Part shown: positions 50,825 through 58,807 of the stretch, one piece after another
Numbering within the stretch: position 1 is the first letter of the stretch
Layout of the letters: each line of letters starts with the position of its first letter
DNA from: JALZKA01 sp963701205
GTDB lineage: Bacteria > Actinomycetota > Thermoleophilia > Solirubrobacterales > 70-9
Assembly (NCBI GenBank): GCA_963701205.1
Contig: OY969575.1
Coordinates: 1,860,001 to 1,924,000, forward strand
Direction of reading: 5' to 3'
Length of the DNA: 64,000 nucleotides
Position numbers and translations under genes: made by a program
Notes under the pieces: generated by a model
The model's input: the letters and a program-made list of their open reading frames with translations, nothing else
The model's database searches: none
What the model was told of the DNA's origin: nothing

Positions 50825-51580
50825 ATGCCGGTTGCCGACCTCGACCTTGAGCTCGATGTCTTTGCGGGTCCCTTTGACCTGCTGATGGCGGTCGTCCTGC
50901 GCGAGGGCGTCAACCTCGCCGAGGTCGAGTTGGGGGCGGTGGTCGTCGCCTACGTTGAGCACCTTGAGGAAAAGGGCGAGCTTGATCTGGAGTCCGCCAC
51001 CGAGTTCCTCGTTTTGATCGCGGCCCTCCTGGAGCTGAAGTCGCGCCTGTTGTTGCCGCGCGCCGACGACGACGAGATCCCCGAACTGGGACCCCAGGAG
51101 GCGGCGGAGGAGTTGCTGGCGAGGATGCTCGAGTACCGGCGCTACCGGGACGCCGCCGCCGACCTCGCCGAGCGCTTTGCGAGAAATCGCGGCTACTCGT
51201 ATCGGCAGGCGCCGCTTCCAGAGGCGTTGCGACGCGTCTCGCTCGCGGCCGCGCGGCCCGTGTACGCGGGTACCAGGCTGGCCGAGGCAATTGGGGAGTT
51301 GCTCCGCGTTCCCGAGGCGCCCGATACGTCGCACATCCGCCCGACCGTCTCGCTTGAGCGTCGCCTGGGCGTGCTGCGGGAATTGCTCGACCGCCGCGCC
51401 AGCCTCGACTTCGATGAGGCGTTTGGCGCCGAGGACCGGCTGACCCAGGCGGTCACGATCTTCGCCTTGCTTGAGATGTACAAACGCGGCGAGGCAAGCT
51501 GGGATCAGAAGGACCTGTTCGGTCCGATCGCGATCCGGGGGACGGCCGAGCACACAAGCGAACGCGAGGAGGTCGCATGA
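50825..51580 (+). CDS. scpA: segregation and condensation protein ScpA
   Basis: The 251-residue kleisin starts LELDVFAGPFDLLMAVVLREGVNL and contains ATEFLVLIAALLELKSRLLLPR and a C-terminal winged helix (VTIFALLEMYKRGEASWDQ). It bridges the SMC dimer and binds ScpB. TAAGCT lies 7 nt before the ATG. It overlaps scpB by 4 bp. Confidence 0.94.
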   Translation: MPVADLDLELDVFAGPFDLLMAVVLREGVNLAEVELGAVVVAYVEHLEEKGELDLESATEFLVLIAALLELKSRLLLPRADDDEIPELGPQEAAEELLARMLEYRRYRDAAADLAERFARNRGYSYRQAPLPEALRRVSLAAARPVYAGTRLAEAIGELLRVPEAPDTSHIRPTVSLERRLGVLRELLDRRASLDFDEAFGAEDRLTQAVTIFALLEMYKRGEASWDQKDLFGPIAIRGTAEHTSEREEVA

Positions 51581-52164
51581 CCGAGGTGCCCAGGCTCGAG
51601 CGGATTATCGAGGGCCTTTTGTTCGTCAGCCCGCAGCCGGTGTCGGTCCCTGACCTGATCGACGCGACGAACGCGACCGAAGCGCAGATAGAGCGCGCGC
51701 TCGACGGTCTCGGCGGTGCCTACGGTGAAGGTGTTCGCGGGCTGGTCCTTCGCAACGTCGCCGAGGGCTGGACCCTCGCAGCGGACTCCGTCAGTGAAGA
51801 GGCGGCGCGCAAACTCCTGGCGAAGCCCAAGACGCCCCCGTTGACTCAAGCCCAGGCTGAGACGCTTGCGATCGTTGCCTACCTGCAGCCTGTATCTCGG
51901 CCCGAGATCGCGCGGATCCGCGGAGTCTCGGGGGAATCGGCGGTTCAGACGCTCAGCGAGCGCGGGCTGATCGAGGAGTCTGGCCGGTCCCGGTTCGGCG
52001 CGTCGATCTACCGTACGACCGAGCTGTTCGAACGGGTCTTTGGCCTTGCGGGGCTCGACGACTTGCCCGACCCGGCGAGCTTTGATCCCAGCCCCGCCGA
52101 CGAACGCGAGCTGCGCGAGCGTTTGCTCAAGGCGGGCGAGGGCCGCGCGGGCGCGGTCAGCTGA
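51577..52164 (+). CDS. scpB: segregation and condensation protein ScpB
   Basis: The 195-residue protein has two winged-helix domains: RLERIIEGLLFVSPQPVSVPDL at the N-terminus, then LTQAQAETLAIVAYLQPVSRPEIARIRG and LIEESGRSRFGASIYRTTELFERVFGL. It partners ScpA and SMC in chromosome condensation. Its stop overlaps the convergent small membrane gene by 8 bp. Confidence 0.94.
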   Translation: MTEVPRLERIIEGLLFVSPQPVSVPDLIDATNATEAQIERALDGLGGAYGEGVRGLVLRNVAEGWTLAADSVSEEAARKLLAKPKTPPLTQAQAETLAIVAYLQPVSRPEIARIRGVSGESAVQTLSERGLIEESGRSRFGASIYRTTELFERVFGLAGLDDLPDPASFDPSPADERELRERLLKAGEGRAGAVS

Positions 52165-52456
52165 GCGGCGCGCCCGTGGCGCCGTACCAAATCAGCATCG
52201 GCAGGATTCCGAGCGCCGTGGCGACGAGGATCGCAAGCGCCCCCTGCAATCGCTGAGCGCCGCTCAGTTCAGGGTCGGAGCGATGCCGCACGAGCCAGGC
52301 CAACGCCGGAACCAGGTTCACCGAAAGCCATGCGAGAATGGCAAAAGCCGCTCCCGCCGTGCCACCGTCGAACTCGGGTAGCAGCACGAAGCGGTCCACA
52401 ACGAGCGCGGCGGCGATCAGGGCGACGACGATCAAGCCAGGTAGGTTCGCAGGCAA
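52157..52456 (-). CDS. small hypothetical membrane protein
   Basis: The 99-residue protein has three hydrophobic helices (LIVVALIAAALVVDRFVLL, GAAFAILAWLSVNLVPALAWL, GALAILVATALGILPMLIWYG) and a polar loop RHRSDPELSGAQRLQ. The family is unrecognised. The TTG start at 52456 is chosen because it begins just before the first helix. It shares one base with the ATG of rluB on the other strand. It overlaps the scpB end by 8 bp. Confidence 0.6.
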   Translation of the reverse strand: MPANLPGLIVVALIAAALVVDRFVLLPEFDGGTAGAAFAILAWLSVNLVPALAWLVRHRSDPELSGAQRLQGALAILVATALGILPMLIWYGATGAPLS

Positions 52457-53154
52457 TGCGCCTCGCCAAGTATCTAGCCCACGCCGGGATCGCCTCGCGG
52501 CGCAAGTCGGAGGAGTTGATCGTCGCTGGCCGAGTGACGATCGCCGGCGCTCCCGCAACCGATCCTGCGCGCGACGTGGACGAGGGCTCCGGGGTGGCGG
52601 TCGACGGCAAGGCCATTCACCCCGAGCCGCGTGAGGTCTGGATGCTCAACAAGCCGCTCGACGTCGTCTCGACGGCTCGTGAGCCAGGGTCGCGGCGTGC
52701 GGTAACCGAGTTGATCGCCTCGAACATGCGCCTTTATCCCGTCGGCAGGTTGGACGCGGATTCCACGGGCTTGCTGCTTCTGACCAACGATGGGGAGCTG
52801 GCCAACAGGCTCACGCATCCGCGCTACGGAGTGGAGCGCACCTATCGGGCGACCTTACGTCGATCGCCGACGGACTCGGAAATCGAGCAGCTCGCCAAGG
52901 GCGTCAAGCTCGAGGACGGCCGCACCAGAGCCGCCCAGGTCACCAGGGCGGGTCGGCGTGGGATCGAGATCAGGATTCGCGAGGGCCGCAACCGCCAGAT
53001 TCGGCGCATGGCCGAGGCGGTGGACAACGAGGTGGTGGCGCTGAAGCGAACGGGGTTCGGTTCGCTGCGCCTGCAACGCCTTGAGGATGGAGAGTCGCGA
53101 CGGCTCACCGACGCTCAGATCCGGCGGCTCTGGGAGGATTCCGGCGATGAGTGA
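52456..53154 (+). CDS. 23S rRNA pseudouridine synthase RluB/RsuA family
   Basis: The 232-residue protein has an S4 RNA-binding domain (RLAKYLAHAGIASRRKSEELI) and the catalytic Asp loop VGRLDADSTGLLLLTNDGELANRLTHP, then EGRNRQIRRMAEAV. It isomerises uridine in rRNA. TAGGTT is 8 nt before the ATG. Position after scpAB is the common order, which favours an RluB role. Confidence 0.93.
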   Translation: MRLAKYLAHAGIASRRKSEELIVAGRVTIAGAPATDPARDVDEGSGVAVDGKAIHPEPREVWMLNKPLDVVSTAREPGSRRAVTELIASNMRLYPVGRLDADSTGLLLLTNDGELANRLTHPRYGVERTYRATLRRSPTDSEIEQLAKGVKLEDGRTRAAQVTRAGRRGIEIRIREGRNRQIRRMAEAVDNEVVALKRTGFGSLRLQRLEDGESRRLTDAQIRRLWEDSGDE

Positions 53155-53518
53155 GCGCCTATGGGGAGTACGCGGCGCGGCGCAAGCCGCTGCCAACGAT
53201 CCTGAATCGATCCTGGCCGCAACTCGCGACTTGATCGCCGGGCTCATCGAGCGCAACGGCATCGAGCCCGATGATTTCGTCAGCGTGATCTTCACCTGCA
53301 CCGACGATCTCAACGCTGAGTTCCCAGCGGTGGCGGCGCGCGAGCTCGGCCTGGACCAGGTTCCACTGCTCTGCAATCGCGAGATTGACGTTCCGGGGGC
53401 GATGGAGCGGGTGATTCGGGTACTGGCTCACTACTACGGGTCTTCCAAGCGGCGGCCGGAGCACGTGTACCTGGGCGCAACGCAAGACCTGCGTAAGGAC
53501 CTGCACTCAGCGCAATGA
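53147..53518 (+). CDS. aroH: chorismate mutase, AroH type
   Basis: The 123-residue protein is the monofunctional AroH class: WGVRGAAQAAANDPESILAATRDLI, DDFVSVIFTCTDDLNAEFPAVAAREL, VPLLCNREIDVPGAMERVIRVL. It converts chorismate to prephenate for Phe and Tyr. The ATG is inside the end of rluB, with GGGAGGA upstream. Confidence 0.94.
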   Translation: MSERLWGVRGAAQAAANDPESILAATRDLIAGLIERNGIEPDDFVSVIFTCTDDLNAEFPAVAARELGLDQVPLLCNREIDVPGAMERVIRVLAHYYGSSKRRPEHVYLGATQDLRKDLHSAQ

Positions 53519-53564
53519 GCGTTGGGGCGGGGAGGCGGGTCGTAGGCACTAGCCTGAGTTTGTG

Positions 53565-54668
53565 ATGACCGTTCGGTTTTCGAGCAAGCTTGCGTCCATC
53601 CCCGGGTACACCGCCGGCGTGCCCAAGGGCAAGGCGCCTGAGGCGATCGCGTCCGGCGAGATCGCCCAGCTCGCTTCGAACGAGTCGCCGTGGGGACCGC
53701 ACCCCGATGTGGTCGCCGCGATCCAAGGCGCCGCAGGGGCGATGAACCGCTACCCCGACCCCGCAGCCACGCTGCTTCGGGAGCGGATCGCCGCCCACCA
53801 CGACGCCGAGCCGGGTTCGGTCGCGGTCGCCAACGGATCGTGCGAGTTCCTGCTGGCGGCATCAGCGGCGCTGCTCGATGAGGGCGACGAGATCGTCTAC
53901 GCCTGGCCGTCGTTTTCGATGTACCCGTACCTGGCGCCGCTCGCGGGCGCGCGTGAGATCCGGGTGCCGCTGCAAGCGAGCCAGGAGCACGACCTCGATG
54001 CCATGCTCGCCGCGGTCACGGCTGCCACCCAGATCGTGATCGTCTGCAACCCGAACAACCCCACGTCCACCCACCTTCCGGCGGCGCAAATCGCCGAGTT
54101 CGTCGATTCGGTTCCCGATCACGTGACGGTGATCCTCGACGAGGCATACGTTGATTTTCAGGCCCACGACGACCCGGACGAGACGGTGGCCCTGTGGCGC
54201 CGAAGCCCCCAGCTTGTGGTCTTGCGAACCTTTTCCAAGTGCTATGGACTCGCGGGTTTGCGCGTCGGATACGCGCTGACCTCGCCGCGGATGCGCGAAG
54301 CCCTCAATGTCGTGCGCCAGCCATTCAGCGTCAACGCGCTGGCTCAGGCCGCAGGGGCGGAGGCAATCGGGCACGGCGACGATGTCGCTGCCAGGGTGAA
54401 GCGCACGATCGCCGAGCGGGCCTTCGTCGAGGAGGGCGTGCGCGCGCTGGGCCTGATGACGCCTGATTCGCACGCGAATTTCAGCTGGATCGACCTTGGT
54501 GGAGCGGATGAGGCCGAGGTCGTGGCTGCGTTGGCGGCGGTGGGCGTAATCGTCCGCGCGGGTACGCCCCTTGGCGGTCCCGGCTACATCCGTGTGAGCT
54601 ACGGAACCCGCGAGCAAAACCAGCGTTTCCTCGACGGGCTGGCCGCGGCGTTATCGGCCGCGCAATAG
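53565..54668 (+). CDS. HisC-type aminotransferase (histidinol-phosphate/aromatic)
   Basis: The 367-residue class I/II PLP enzyme contains LASNESPWGPHP, NRYPDPAATLLRERIA, NPNNPTSTHLP, LDEAYVDFQ and the PLP lysine in TFSKCYGLAGLRVGYA, then RAGTPLGGPGYIRVSYGT. It aminates imidazole-acetol phosphate or aromatic 2-oxo acids. Lying between chorismate mutase and DAHP synthase, an aromatic aminotransferase role is plausible. ATG at 53565 is 9 nt after TAGCCT; a GTG at 53562 is the alternative. Confidence 0.9.
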   Translation: MTVRFSSKLASIPGYTAGVPKGKAPEAIASGEIAQLASNESPWGPHPDVVAAIQGAAGAMNRYPDPAATLLRERIAAHHDAEPGSVAVANGSCEFLLAASAALLDEGDEIVYAWPSFSMYPYLAPLAGAREIRVPLQASQEHDLDAMLAAVTAATQIVIVCNPNNPTSTHLPAAQIAEFVDSVPDHVTVILDEAYVDFQAHDDPDETVALWRRSPQLVVLRTFSKCYGLAGLRVGYALTSPRMREALNVVRQPFSVNALAQAAGAEAIGHGDDVAARVKRTIAERAFVEEGVRALGLMTPDSHANFSWIDLGGADEAEVVAALAAVGVIVRAGTPLGGPGYIRVSYGTREQNQRFLDGLAAALSAAQ

Positions 54669-54699
54669 GTCGGCGGGCTTGCAACGTTGGGCGTCTAGC

Positions 54700-54728
54700 T
54701 TGTGATTGCGGCCGCACCCTGCTAGAAA
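54700..54728 (+). promoter_or_regulatory. candidate promoter of the aroF operon
   Basis: TTGTGA (54700-54705) and TAGAAA (54723-54728) are spaced 17 bp. The -10 ends 6 nt before the GTG of the leader peptide, so the transcript would start on or beside that codon and be leaderless. The last -10 base departs from TANNNT. Confidence 0.45.
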
Positions 54729-54734
54729 AGAACC

Positions 54735-54833
54735 GTGGACCGCGACCTTTCACACGCCCAAACGGCAACCTTTACGGGTGCGCCCGCGTGCGACGATCTG
54801 TATTCGTGGTTTACCTATTGGCGATTTAGCTAG
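54735..54833 (+). CDS. aromatic leader peptide of the aroF operon
   Basis: A 32-codon ORF starts at GTG and ends at TAG. Its last ten residues include YSWFTYWRF, that is two Tyr, two Trp and two Phe among nine, the three end products of the pathway encoded downstream. A 10-bp inverted repeat begins at the last base of the stop codon. This is the arrangement of a ribosome-mediated attenuator. A leader peptide ahead of aroF (aroR) has been described in Corynebacterium glutamicum; the two are not visibly related beyond concept. Confidence 0.72.
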   Translation: MDRDLSHAQTATFTGAPACDDLYSWFTYWRFS

Positions 54834-54894
54834 GCGTCCGGCCCTGGGTCACCCATGTGACCCAAATGCGAGATTCAGACCTTTGCCGGACGCC
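54833..54894 (+). promoter_or_regulatory. attenuator-like nested stem-loops
   Basis: GGCGTCCGGC (54833-54842) pairs perfectly with GCCGGACGCC (54885-54894). Inside it, TGGGTCAC (54845-54852) pairs perfectly with GTGACCCA (54857-54864) around a 4-nt loop. A ribosome stalled in the aromatic codons would cover the outer 5' arm. No U-tract follows, so the output could be Rho-dependent termination or translation of aroF rather than intrinsic termination. Confidence 0.6.
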
Positions 54895-54945
54895 GTTTCG
54901 ACGCGACGATGAGATTTAGCAGTACCTGAAAGGCAATAGATACAG

Positions 54946-55971
54946 ATGATGATCGTGATGAAAGAGGGGGCGACCGAGGCCGAGATCAGCCACGTCGTCG
55001 AACGGATCGAGAAGGTGGGTTGCTCAGCCCACATCTCGAAGGGCGAGCTCCTCACAGTGATCGGCGCGATCGGTGATCGTGACCGCGTGGCTTCCCTCGG
55101 GCTCGAGGGCTCGCCGGGCGTGGATCACCTCGTCCCGATCCTGAAGCCGTACAAGCTCGCATCCGCCCAGTTCCGAAAGGGCGAGCGAACCGTGATCGAG
55201 CTTGCCGGCGGCAAGCTCGGCGGGGATCACTTCGGGATGATCGCCGGCCCCTGCACCGTTGAGAGCCGCGAGCAGACGCTCGAGGTGGCCCGCGTCGTCA
55301 ACGAGGTTGGCGTGACGATGTTCCGCGGCGGTGCCTACAAGCCGCGCACGTCGCCCTACTCGTTCCAGGGGCTTGGTGTCGAGGGGTTGCGGATGCTTCA
55401 GGAAGCCAAGGACCAGACCGGCCTGCCGATCGTGACCGAGGTGATGGACGTTCGCGACATCGCCGACGTTGTCGAGGTAGCGGACGTGATTCAGGTCGGC
55501 GCCCGGAACATGCAGAACTACACGCTCCTCGCGGAGCTTGGCCGGGCGGGACTGCCGGTTCTCCTGAAGCGTGGCCTGTCGGCGACGCTCGAAGAGCTGC
55601 TGATGGCATCGGAGTACATCCTCAAGGAAGGCAACGAGCAGGTGATGCTCTGTGAGCGTGGAATCCGCACGTTCGAAACGGCCTACCGGTTCACGCTGGA
55701 CCTGCTGGCGGTGCCCGTCCTGCGCGAGATGACCCACCTGCCGATCGTCGTTGACCCAAGCCACGCGGCCGGGCGGCGGGATCTGGTTCGCCCGATGTCG
55801 CTGGCGGCTGCCGCTGCGGGCGCCGACGGGATCATCGTGGAGGTCCACAACGATCCCGAACAGGCGATTTGCGATGGCCCCCAGCAGATACCGACCGACG
55901 ATTTCGCCGACTACGCGGCGCAGGTTTACGCGGTCGCCGAGGTCGCGGGCAAGATCGTCAGCCGGATCTAA
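54946..55971 (+). CDS. aroF: 3-deoxy-7-phosphoheptulonate (DAHP) synthase, type I-beta
   Basis: The 341-residue protein has an N-terminal ferredoxin-like regulatory domain (about 1-70, MKEGATEAEISHVVERIEKVG). The DAHP synthase barrel follows, with GPCTVESREQTLEVA, TMFRGGAYKPRTSPYSFQGLG, VGARNMQNYTLL, LLKRGLSATLEE and PIVVDPSHAAGRR. It catalyses the first shikimate-pathway step from PEP and erythrose 4-phosphate. It is preceded by the leader peptide and nested stems. Confidence 0.95.
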   Translation: MMIVMKEGATEAEISHVVERIEKVGCSAHISKGELLTVIGAIGDRDRVASLGLEGSPGVDHLVPILKPYKLASAQFRKGERTVIELAGGKLGGDHFGMIAGPCTVESREQTLEVARVVNEVGVTMFRGGAYKPRTSPYSFQGLGVEGLRMLQEAKDQTGLPIVTEVMDVRDIADVVEVADVIQVGARNMQNYTLLAELGRAGLPVLLKRGLSATLEELLMASEYILKEGNEQVMLCERGIRTFETAYRFTLDLLAVPVLREMTHLPIVVDPSHAAGRRDLVRPMSLAAAAAGADGIIVEVHNDPEQAICDGPQQIPTDDFADYAAQVYAVAEVAGKIVSRI

Positions 55972-55983
55972 GCCGGACACGCT

Positions 55984-57078
55984 ATGCGGATCGCGGTACT
56001 TGGCGTCGGTCTGATCGGCGGCTCGATTGGGCTGGCGGCGCGTCGGCGCCTGGACGCAACCGTGACTGGCTTCGACCCGGATACGGCGAACCTGGACCGG
56101 GCGCTTGAGCTTGGCGTAATCGACCGCAAGGCATCGTCCCTGGCCGATGCGGTCGGCGATGCTGACGTCGTGTTCTGCGCTGCGCCGGTGCGAGCGCTGG
56201 CAGCGGTCATCGCCGAGGCGCTAGCCGCAAGCGGTCCTGAGACAGCGGTAACCGACGTCGGTTCAACCAAGCGCGAACTTGTCGCCTCCGTGGCGGGGAA
56301 TCCGGAAGCGGGCCGGTTCGTCGGCGGGCACCCGCTTGCGGGTGCTGAGACGGCGGGCGTCAGCAACGCGCGCGAGGACCTCTTTGACGGCGCACGCTGG
56401 TACCTGACTCCCAACGCCGGCTCGGACGGGCTCCAATACGACCGCGTCCAACGCCTCATCACTGGCCTCGGGGCGCGACCGCAGGCGCTCGAGGCTGACA
56501 CGCACGATCGGATGATGGCGACCGTCAGCCACCTTCCACACGTAATCGCGAACGTCCTTGTGGCTCAGGCAGCGCATGCGGTCCACGACGAGGGCGAACG
56601 CTTGCCCGAGGTTGGTCCCAGCTTTCGCGATACGACCCGTGTCGCCGGGGCGAATCCGGCGATCTGGACCGACATTTTCAGCGCCAACCGGGAAGCCGTT
56701 GCGGCGGAGATAGGTCAGGTGGTCGAGCGGCTTCAAGCCGCGGCCGCGCTGATTCGAACGGGCGACCCGGAAGCGATTGCCGCGTGGCAGCGAACCGCAG
56801 CCCACGACCGTGGGGCCCTCGTCGACTCGACAACCGGGGCGGGAGCGCTGCGCGAGCTACGGCTCACCGTGTCCAACGAGCCCGGAGTGGTGGCCGAGAT
56901 CGCGCTGGCGCTGGGTCGAGCGGGCGTCAACATTGAGGATATGGCGCTCTACCCGGCCCAGGACATGCGTACCGGTGCGATCTCGTTGTGGGTCACAGGC
57001 GACCGGGCGGCGGAGCGCGCCGCCAGCGTAGCGCGCGAGTTGGGCCACTCGGTGACACTCGCCGCGTCGCAGTCGTGA
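55984..57078 (+). CDS. tyrA: prephenate dehydrogenase with C-terminal ACT domain
   Basis: The 364-residue protein has a NAD-binding motif (IAVLGVGLIGGSIGLAARRR), TDVGSTKREL, GGHPLAGAETAGVSNAREDLFDG and TVSHLPHVIANVL. The ACT domain (LRLTVSNEPGVVAEIALALGRAGVNIEDMAL) is likely the site of tyrosine feedback. It oxidatively decarboxylates prephenate to 4-hydroxyphenylpyruvate. It overlaps aroA by 4 bp. Confidence 0.95.
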   Translation: MRIAVLGVGLIGGSIGLAARRRLDATVTGFDPDTANLDRALELGVIDRKASSLADAVGDADVVFCAAPVRALAAVIAEALAASGPETAVTDVGSTKRELVASVAGNPEAGRFVGGHPLAGAETAGVSNAREDLFDGARWYLTPNAGSDGLQYDRVQRLITGLGARPQALEADTHDRMMATVSHLPHVIANVLVAQAAHAVHDEGERLPEVGPSFRDTTRVAGANPAIWTDIFSANREAVAAEIGQVVERLQAAAALIRTGDPEAIAAWQRTAAHDRGALVDSTTGAGALRELRLTVSNEPGVVAEIALALGRAGVNIEDMALYPAQDMRTGAISLWVTGDRAAERAASVARELGHSVTLAASQS

Positions 57079-58430
57079 AGCGACGCTTCGTCGCCGGCGG
57101 GTCCCTGCGCGGGTCCCTGCGCGCGCCGCCCGACAAGTCGATTTCGCATCGAGCCGCGATCTTGGCGGCGATGGCCGCTGGCGCTTCCTCGGTGCGCTCG
57201 TACCTGGATTCTGCCGACACCCGAGCGACTCTCGAAGCCGTCAGGGCGCTGGGTTGCTCGGTCGAGTGGGAATCCGGATCCGCAAAGGGCGCCCTCGACG
57301 TGCGAATCGATGGCGTCGGCCTGCGTGGTCCCGGCGAGGCAGCGAATGTCGGCAAGTCGGTTGCGATCGACGTGGGGAACGCTGGGACGCTCCTGCGGTT
57401 GCTACCGGGGTGGCTCGCCGGCCAAGGCCTGGGATCGTGGGCCATGGCCGGCGACGCATCGATCGCGCGCCGCCCGGTCGACCGAATCGTCACGCCACTG
57501 CGCCAGATGGGGGCCTCGATTGAGTCCAGCGACGGGCTCCCGCCGCTGCAGATCCAAGGCGCTGATCTGACGGGCATCGAGTACGAGATGCCGGTTGCGA
57601 GCGCCCAGGTCAAGTCGTGCCTGCTGTTGGCGGGCCTGCTCGCCGATCGCCCCACCGAGATCGTTGAACAGACGCCGTCGCGCGATCACACCGAACGAAT
57701 GCTCGCGGCCGCGGGGGTGAAGTTGACCGTTCAAAAGGTCGGCAGTGGTCTATCGCTCGGCGGGTCACTCCCCGGTCGGCGGATCCGGGTTGAACCGAGT
57801 ACCTCGTTGCAACCTGGCGATCACCACGTCCCGGGTGACTTCTCCTCAGCCGCCTTCTTCATCGTCGCGGCGACGATCGTGCCGAAGAGCAGGATCGTGA
57901 TCAAGGGCGTCGGCCTCAACCCGACGCGAGTCGGGCTGCTGGGGATTCTCAACCGGATGGGCGCGGCCATCGAGGTCATCGAGGAGCCGTCCGGGCTCGG
58001 CGAACCGCTCGGCACGATCGACGTCCGGCCCGCTCGCCTTCGCGGCACGACTGTCCAGGCTGGCGAGGTTCCGCTGGCGATCGACGAGTTGCCGCTCGTC
58101 GGGTTGTTGGGTTGCTTTGCCGAGGGCCGCACTGTGGTTCGTGGCGCGGCCGAACTGCGCCACAAGGAGTCGGATCGAATCGCGGCGGTGGTCGAGTTGC
58201 TCACCGCCATCGGCGGCGAAGCCGAAGCGCTCGACGATGGATTCATCGTGACCGGGACGGGCGGCCTTCGCGGTGGCGCAGTTGACGCGAGAGGCGATCA
58301 CCGGTTGGCGATGATCGGCGCGCTCGCGGGCCTCGCCTCCCGGGAGGGCGTCGAGGTTGATGGGATGGAGGCGGCGGCCGTCAGCTACCCCGGGTTCGAG
58401 GCGGATCTGGCGGACCTCTCGGCTGCCTAG
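57075..58430 (+). CDS. aroA: 3-phosphoshikimate 1-carboxyvinyltransferase (EPSP synthase)
   Basis: The 451-residue protein has DKSISHRAAILAAMAAG, the PEP loop VGNAGTLLRLLPG, ARRPVDRIVTPLRQMGA, LRHKESDRIAAV and ARGDHRLAMIGAL. It condenses shikimate 3-phosphate with PEP. A perfect 12-bp tandem repeat at 57099-57122 encodes GSLRGSLR before the active-site strand. The frame is open upstream, but the GTG at 57075 overlaps the tyrA stop. The TAG shares CTAG with the cupin gene. Confidence 0.95.
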   Translation: MKRRFVAGGSLRGSLRAPPDKSISHRAAILAAMAAGASSVRSYLDSADTRATLEAVRALGCSVEWESGSAKGALDVRIDGVGLRGPGEAANVGKSVAIDVGNAGTLLRLLPGWLAGQGLGSWAMAGDASIARRPVDRIVTPLRQMGASIESSDGLPPLQIQGADLTGIEYEMPVASAQVKSCLLLAGLLADRPTEIVEQTPSRDHTERMLAAAGVKLTVQKVGSGLSLGGSLPGRRIRVEPSTSLQPGDHHVPGDFSSAAFFIVAATIVPKSRIVIKGVGLNPTRVGLLGILNRMGAAIEVIEEPSGLGEPLGTIDVRPARLRGTTVQAGEVPLAIDELPLVGLLGCFAEGRTVVRGAAELRHKESDRIAAVVELLTAIGGEAEALDDGFIVTGTGGLRGGAVDARGDHRLAMIGALAGLASREGVEVDGMEAAAVSYPGFEADLADLSAA

Positions 58431-58753
58431 CGCGAGCTCGGGTGGCCGGCGCCCGGCCAGGGCGAGAGCAGCAGCAGGATGCGCGAGGCCGTGATGGCCC
58501 GAACCTCATGGCGCTCGTTGGGGTTGAACTCGGCCAGTAAGCCGACGCCGCCGCCAAGGGTCTCGCCGTCAGCGTCGTCGATCTCGATTTGGCCAGAGAC
58601 CAAATAGAGCCAGGCCCGCTCGTGGACCTGGTGCTCGGCGAGCTTCTCGCCGGCCGGCAGCTCGATCGCGATCACGCGTCCCTCGCTCTCCGAGTCGAGA
58701 ACGTGCGGATGGTGCGCCTCGACCTCCATCTCCTGAACGTTCCAAGCCTTCAA
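58427..58753 (-). CDS. small cupin-domain protein
   Basis: The 108-residue single-domain cupin has VIAIELPAGEKLAEHQVHERAWLYLVSGQIEI (two stretches), with His and Glu positions of cupin motif 1, then NPNERHEVRAI for motif 2. Substrate and metal are not evident. The TTG start has a strong AAGGAAGG site 5 nt before it. It is divergent from cmk and convergent with aroA, sharing a CTAG stop. Confidence 0.85.
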   Translation of the reverse strand: MKAWNVQEMEVEAHHPHVLDSESEGRVIAIELPAGEKLAEHQVHERAWLYLVSGQIEIDDADGETLGGGVGLLAEFNPNERHEVRAITASRILLLLSPWPGAGHPSSR

Positions 58754-58807
58754 CGAAGCCTTCCTTTCTTATGACCCGACGAGCCCAATCTATCCTCATC
58801 TGCGCTC

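Noticed and set aside
57099..57122. 12-bp perfect tandem repeat in aroA
   Set aside because: It encodes GSLRGSLR, which fits the normal EPSP synthase N-terminus, so it needs no mobile or slippage explanation.
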